Part shown: positions 63,001 through 64,000 of the stretch, in pieces
Position numbering within the stretch: the first letter of the stretch is position 1
Layout: each line of letters starts with the position of its first letter
NCBI RefSeq assembly: GCF_023375815.1
Contig: NZ_CP067412.1
Coordinates: 2,542,001 to 2,606,000 of the forward strand
Source of the DNA: Pseudomonas sp. HS6
GTDB lineage: Bacteria > Pseudomonadota > Gammaproteobacteria > Pseudomonadales > Pseudomonadaceae
Direction: 5' to 3'
DNA: 64,000 bases
Made by a program: the position numbers and the translations under genes
The notes under the pieces: generated by a model
The model's input: the letters and a program-made list of their open reading frames with translations, nothing else
Database searches by the model: none
Told to the model about the DNA's origin: nothing

Positions 63001-64000
63001 ACCGGGCAGCCGAAAGGCGTGATCAACGAGCACAGTGGTGTGGTCAACCGTTTGCTGTGGATGCAGGACGCCTATCGCCTGACTGCTGAAGATTCAGTGC
63101 TTCAGAAAACCCCGTTCAGTTTTGACGTGTCGGTGTGGGAGTTCTTCTGGCCTCTGATGACCGGCGCGCGATTGGTCATGGCCCGTCCTGAAGGCCACAA
63201 AGATCCGCTGTACCTGAGCGAAGTCATCGAACGCGAACGCATCACCACGCTGCACTTCGTGCCGTCGATGCTCGACGTGTTCCTTGCCCATGGCGACACC
63301 ACTCGTTGCAACGGTTTGCGTCAGGTGATGTGCAGCGGCGAAGCGTTGCCGGGCAGCTTGGTACGGCGCTTCAAGCAGCAATTGCCAAATAGTGGTTTGC
63401 ACAATCTCTATGGCCCGACCGAAGCGGCAGTGGACGTCACGGCGTGGGATTGCGCCGGACCATTGGAGCAAACCCCGGACAACACGCCGATTGGCAAACC
63501 AATCGCCAACACCCGGATGTACATCCTCGATGCTCAGCAGCAACCGGTGCCGCAAGGTGTGGTCGGTGAGCTGTACATCGGCGGTGTGCAAGTGGCGCGG
63601 GGTTACCTGAACCGTCCTGAACTCAGCGCCGAACGTTTCCTTCAGGATCCATTCCAGCCGAACGGCCGGATGTACCGTACCGGCGACGTCGCCCGTTATC
63701 TGGCCGATGGCAACATCGAATACCTGGGCCGCAACGACGATCAGGTAAAGATCCGTGGTCTGCGCATTGAGCTCGGTGAAATCCAGTCACGCCTGACCGA
63801 CATCGGCGGCGTGCAGGAGGCGGCAGTGCTGGCCCGCGAGGACGTGCCGGGAGACAAGCGACTGGTGGCTTATTACACCGGCGTCCGTCTGGAAATCGAC
63901 GTGCTGCGGGGTCATTTACTCGAACACCTGCCGGATTACATGGTGCCCGCAGTGTTCGTGCATCTCGATGCACTGCCGCTGAGCCCCAACGGCAAGCTCG
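48016..64000 (+). CDS. Lipopeptide NRPS, second enzyme (5 modules visible, 3' end beyond window)
   Basis: At least 5328 residues from the ATG at 48016 (AGGTT upstream), still open at the right edge. The first 60 residues (ending ALWDSLAKHKAQLLELVASHG) resemble a TubC-type docking domain. Then five C-A-T modules, the last one cut in its A domain. T domains near 51270, 54480, 57665 and 60900 give a regular 3.2-kb period. Codes read by eye: module 1 D-A-W-Q-F-G-V-V-D-K (Gln); 2 D-A-M-F-L-G-C-T-Y-K (aliphatic, Val or Ile); 3 D-A-W-F-L-G-N-V-V-K (Leu); 4 D-A-W-Q-F-G-V-V-D-K (Gln); 5 D-V-W-H-M-S-L-V-D-K (Ser). Condensation domains 2-5 carry dual C/E motifs (HHMAATAGD, HHLSAEQGD twice, HHLSAGEGD); domain 1 reads LHLAAGEGD. 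No separate epimerase or thioesterase in the visible part. With the first enzyme the order is Leu-Glu-Gln-Val/Ile-Leu-Gln-Ser, close to xantholysin. Confidence 0.94.
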   Translation, partial: MQFRELMAVISTHAIRLQQDDEDLVILGNDDALDDALWDSLAKHKAQLLELVASHGGDWSSPALRITPDMLPLVKLDQPAIDRIVATVPGGVANVQDIYPLAPLQEGMLYLHLAAGEGDLYVQQAQFTFANLQRLDAFAQALQWVIDRHDILRTSFVWERLDEPVQVVWRQAPLVCEEVQLDTSTDVFSQLQARYDARHLRLDLQQAPLLRLVYARDPAQGRIVALLLFHHMIIDHVALDVVRREIQAWLQGQTEQVAPAVPFRNHLARARMALDEQAHEAFFREMLGDIDEPTLPWGLQDVQGGGQGFEDAQLTLSDALNLRLRTQARQLGVSVASLMHLALARVLGQSSGRTSVVFGTVLLGRMEAGDGGEQALGMFINTLPLRVDVGAQSVHDGVLATHRRLSALLAHEQASLALAQRCSALNAQTPLFSAMLNYRHSAVGDVAEVIELAPGVQVLSGKEPTNYPLTLSVDDLGSGFRLSAIAPTGIGAERVCGYVQTALDALLDALEQSPETLINQLPILPEHERQQLLVGFNDSRVEFDLEQTVHSLFEAQVERTPQAIALQADEQSLTYVELNVRANRLAHRLRELGVGPDSPVAICVERGPELVIGLLGILKAGGAYVPLDPAYPAERLNYMLKDSAPVVLLAHGATRAMFEAGGVPLLDFDQDHWQDYSEHNPQVPGLNASNLAYVIYTSGSTGTPKGVMVEHRGLGNLIHWSSQVCPPVADGALLQKTPYSFDASVWELFWPLTAGLRLVLARPDAHFEPAYLTQAVREQRISVIQFVPALLQQFLDVEDVSQCTSLTDVFCGGGELTPALARQVRERLPQVRLHNVYGPTETTVDATVWTLEPSMPVPEALLPIGRPVSNTRLYILDEQLQPLPLGVVGELYIGGVQVARGYLNLASLTAERFLDDPFSDQPNARLYRTGDLCRYRADGNLEYLGRNDDQVKIRGLRIELGEIQARLIQLDTVLAAEVLVRADVAGDPRLVAYYTGEPLDIGELRGHLLEQLPDYMVPTAFVHLDAMPLSPNGKLDRKALPAPDQSGQLLRGYEAPVGEVECRIAEIWQTLLNVEQVGRHDNFFELGGHSLLAVKLVERMRQQELSCDVRVLFGRPTVAGLAATLGASSSVQVPVNRITPDCQHITPDMLPLASLDQAGIDRVVESVPGGVANVQDIYALAPLQAGILYHHMAATAGDPYVLQAQFVFDGIKSIKAFVRAVNVVIARHDILRSSVVWEGLEEPVQVVWRAAPLALERVDHEALEGDVLQQMQARFDPRHYRLNLGRAPMMRFAYTEDPQQQRWVGILLMHHLMLDHTALEVLVTEMNSVLHGHAAELATPVQYRNYVAQARLGADTEAHEGFFRDMLGDIDEPTLAFGVQDVHGDGSAVVDSQLTLDTALALRLREQARRLGISVASLAHQAWAQVLAQISGRDEVVFGTVLLGRMQGGEGADRALGLFINTLPLRVSVTATPVRDSVLATHERLAQLLAHEQASLALAQRCSGVSGALPLFGTLLNYRHSAPQAAGLTLDGIELLSSRERSNYPLVVSVDDLGEGLRLSVQAVPGIDGARICEYINVAFDSLVQALEQTPQLGVDQLSILPPDERRELLVGFNATEREYPSGSTVHRLFEQQVKLHPQAVAAVHGHTVLTYEELNQRANRLAHHLIGQGVQPGDHVAILLPRSLDLLVAQLAIGKCAAAYVPLDINAPAERQAFMVEDCGAKALLTFSTETVNYTERRIDLDALPLDAQPTHNPDLSQSSESVAYIMYTSGSTGTPKGVMVPHRAIGRLVINNGYADFNPQDRVAFASNPAFDASTMDVWGPLLNGGRVVIIDHATLLDPHAFGQELAASGATILFVTTALFNQYVQLIPEALKGLRMVLCGGERADPAAFRRLLAEAPNLRIVHCYGPTETTTYATTFEVREVEETADSVPIGGPISNTQVYVLDARQQPVPMGVTGELYIGGRGVALGYLNRPDLTAEKFLQDPFGDQPGALLYRTGDLARWLAPGQLECIGRNDDQVKIRGFRIELGEIENRLLNCEGVKEAIVLARQDGQEPLRLVAYFSSEEGVDSTSLREQLQARLPEYMVPSAWVQLDALPLNNNGKVDRKALPLPDPSAWLSQAYEAPQGSVEIALAQIWADVLKLEKVGRHDNFFELGGHSLLAVSLIERLRRIGLSTDVRVLFSQPTLAALAAAVGSGREIEVPANRIPADCTHITPDLLSLTELDQVGIDRIVATVPGGATNVQDIYPLAPLQEGILYHHLSAEQGDPYLLQSRLAFDSVERLRTFTDTLQQVIARHDILRTSVVHEGLANPHQVVWRHAELVVQHVALDPTQGDILEQLHERFDARHYRLDISQAPLLRMVFAEDPKQQRVVAILLSHHLILDHTALEVIVEEMRDVMFGEIDHLSAPVPYRNYVAQARLGLSEQEHEAFFREMLGDIDEPTLPLGLRDVQGDGHGVEEALQPVAAELNGRLREQARQLGVSAASLMHLAWAQVLGVLSNRRDVVFGTVMMGRMQGGDGADRALGVFINTLPLRIDVGAGARDGVKATHARLTALLGHEHASLALAQRCSGVAASSPLFSALFNYRHSAPAQLSQNGQGIWEGVQKLGGEERTNYPLTLSVDDLGEGFVLSVLAVSQIGAQRICSYMHTALEQLVQALEQTPQKPLNRLPILSTAELERLVEGFNPPVTAYPRGATIHAMVEVQAERNPNALAVIQGTQQLTYGQLNQRANQLAHHLIGLGVQPDDRVALCVRRGPQMLVGLLAILKAGAGYVPVDPAHPVERVAYLLQDSDPVAVLAQASTRDLLGMMPVIDLDSDAWQHLPDSNPQLPYLTPAHLAYVIYTSGSTGQPKGVMVEHSTLENLVHWHAEAFDLHAGSHTASVAGFGFDAMAWEVWPALCVGATLHLPPESVSNEHLDELLDWWRAQPLQVSFLPTPVAEYAFSRELQHPTLRTLLIGGDKLRQFNCEQTFAVINNYGPTEATVVATSGPVEVGQPLHIGRPIANVRIFLLDDQQRPVPVGVTGELYVAGAGVARGYLNRPDLTAERFLTDPFSDQPQARMYRTGDLARWRADGNIEYLGRNDDQVKLRGVRVELGEIEAALASHPAVQDAVALVRDGQLLVWFTERAPADIEALRNHLQTRLPQALIPAAYVRLDTLPLTANGKLDRKALPEPDQNAWLSREYEAPQGPVETALAQIWADVLKLEKVGRHDNFFELGGHSLLAVSLIERLRQIGLNTDVRVLFSQPTLAALAAAVGSGREIEVPANRIPADCTRITPDLLSLAELDQPSIDRIVASVPGGTANVQDIYPLAPLQEGILYHHLSAEQGDPYLLQSRLAFDSVERVETFAAALRQVIERHDILRTAVIWQELAEPMQVVWRHVELPVQEIVLDPADGDVLEQLHERFDARHYRLDISQAPLLRLVYARDPAHDRVVAMLLFHHVVMDHTALDVVQHEMLACLQGREASQGAAVPYRNYVAQARLGVSEQEHEAFFRDMLGDIDEPTLPFGMQDVQGDGRDIEETQQALTEATGQRLRSVARQLGISVASLFHLAWAQVLAATSGQERVVFGTVLMGRMQGGEGADRALGMFINTLPLRVDLGETPVREGARATHARLSALLGHEPASLALAQRCSGVAAPSPLFSSMLNYRHSADEAQQQSVRQAWQGIETLSSEERTNYPLSLGVDDLGSGFVLTAMTPACIGSQRICDYMHTALETLADALEQAPDQPLNRLPILEGAERQQVLYDLNVTGTADDLQQTVHALFEAQVQRSPQAIALQAGEQRLTYAELNAQANRLAHHLRELGVGPDARVAICVERGLELMVGLLGILKAGGAYVPLDPAYPAERLDYMLKDSAPLAVLVHGATRELLGESTALVIDLDQVHWTFNPDDNPQVPGLSASNLAYVIYTSGSTGAPKGVMVEHRGVGNLLHWSSQLCPAVTDGALLQKTPFSFDASVWELFWPLSAGLRLVLAHPDGHREPAYLAQVIREQRIGVIQFVPVLLQQFLEQDDVSQCSSLTDVFCGGGDLTPALARLVRERLPQVRLHNVYGPTEATVDSTVWTLEPSMPVPESALPIGRPINNTRLYVLDAAERPVPMGVIGQLYIGGAGVARGYQGLPQLMAERFIPSPFVAGDRLYATGDLVRYRADGQLEFIGRNDFQVKLRGLRLEPGEIEAQLLSHPVLRETVVLVREERLVAYFTWHAEVGQPGIEALREHLLARLPDYMVPSAFVALDSLPLSPNGKVDRKALPAPGAESVLVREYEPPVGETEIALARLWAEVLKVERVGRHDHFFELGGHSLLAVSLIERMRQIGLSTDVRVLFSQPTLAALAAAVGSGREIEVPANRIAAGCTRITPDMLTLVSLDQAAIERVVSSVPGGAANVQDIYPLAPLQEGILYHHLSAGEGDPYLLQSRLAFDSLERLQRFRVALQHVIDRHDVLRTGVVWEGLSVPVQVVWRQAELVVQEASLDPVAGDILEQLHARFDARHYRLDIAQAPLLRLVYARDPARGRVVAMLLFHHIVLDHTALEVVRHEMQAYLRGADEPLPAAVPYRNYVAQARLGVTESEHEAFFREMLGDIDEPTLPFSLRDVRGDGRGIEEVQQVLDNGLNLRLRSQARQMGISVASLFHLAWAQVLAATSGQDNVVFGTVLMGRMQGGQGADRALGMFINTLPLRVDLGETPVREAVKATHQRLTALLGHEHASLALAQRCSGIAAPSPLFSAMLNYRHSHGAEHSDSVVQAWQGIETLSSEERTNYPLSLNVDDLGNGFSLIAMVPSDISAQRICGYMQTALMALVEALEQAPTQAMNRLPILEGAERQRLLFDFNATDVGYDLQQSIHGLFEAQVLRSPQAVAVLSGEERLSYSELNQRANRLAHHLRGLRGLGVGPDARVAICVERGLEMVVGLLAILKAGGGYVPLDPAYPLERLAYMLEDSAPSAVLVQGSTRALLGEVSVPVVDLDHDTWQSLSADNPSVDGLTPQHTAYVIYTSGSTGQPKGVINEHSGVVNRLLWMQDAYRLTAEDSVLQKTPFSFDVSVWEFFWPLMTGARLVMARPEGHKDPLYLSEVIERERITTLHFVPSMLDVFLAHGDTTRCNGLRQVMCSGEALPGSLVRRFKQQLPNSGLHNLYGPTEAAVDVTAWDCAGPLEQTPDNTPIGKPIANTRMYILDAQQQPVPQGVVGELYIGGVQVARGYLNRPELSAERFLQDPFQPNGRMYRTGDVARYLADGNIEYLGRNDDQVKIRGLRIELGEIQSRLTDIGGVQEAAVLAREDVPGDKRLVAYYTGVRLEIDVLRGHLLEHLPDYMVPAVFVHLDALPLSPNGKL

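Overview
The window is a high-GC chromosomal segment of a Pseudomonas, most likely from the P. fluorescens or P. putida side of the genus. The evidence is gene order as well as gene content. The block YejE/YejB/two peptide-binding proteins - mltD - gloB - methyltransferase - rnhA - dnaQ - ldcA, and the block nadK - phosphatase - glpG - yeaC - DUF2797 - pepN, both follow the order I know from P. aeruginosa. No tRNA, rRNA, CRISPR array, integrase or insertion sequence was found.

Layout. 1-5.7 kb (minus): an oligopeptide ABC importer of the YejABEF/Npp type with two binding proteins, cut by the left edge. 5.8-13.9 kb: mltD, gloB, a SAM methyltransferase, rnhA, a small secreted DUF2388 protein, dnaQ, lysine decarboxylase ldcA and a GNAT acetyltransferase. 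13.9-19.3 kb: a LysR regulator, a small hypothetical protein, an FMN reductase, a DUF2855 protein, an ArsB-type pump without other ars genes, and a DUF1853 protein. 19.4-26 kb: a tight plus-strand run from nadK to pepN, ending in a 170-bp inverted-repeat element and a strong terminator. 26.3-31 kb: katG and a ZnuD-type TonB receptor with a clear Zur operator. 31-38.5 kb: an LTA-synthase-like sulfatase, a fatty-acid-hydroxylase/sterol-desaturase-fold protein, remnants of a GFA gene and a LysR gene, an orphan sulfonate-type binding protein, a small membrane protein, Ohr, and a PCuAC-Sco copper pair.

38.7-64 kb is the accessory centrepiece, a lipopeptide locus: an OprM/NodT-type outer-membrane factor, a LuxR-type regulator, a two-module NRPS that starts with an acyl-accepting condensation domain, and a second NRPS of at least five modules that runs off the right edge. 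Reading the specificity residues by eye gives acyl-Leu-Glu-Gln-(Val/Ile)-Leu-Gln-Ser-. This is the start expected for a xantholysin-like cyclic lipopeptide. It differs from orfamide/viscosin (Thr at position 3), and also from entolysin (Val at position 7). All internal condensation domains carry dual condensation/epimerisation motifs, except that the first one of the second NRPS has lost the first His of its epimerisation motif.

Starts were chosen from ribosome-binding sites, overlaps and family length. Several differ from the longest open frame, including two TTG starts and one GTG start. No database search was possible; family names rest on recognised motifs and remembered gene order.
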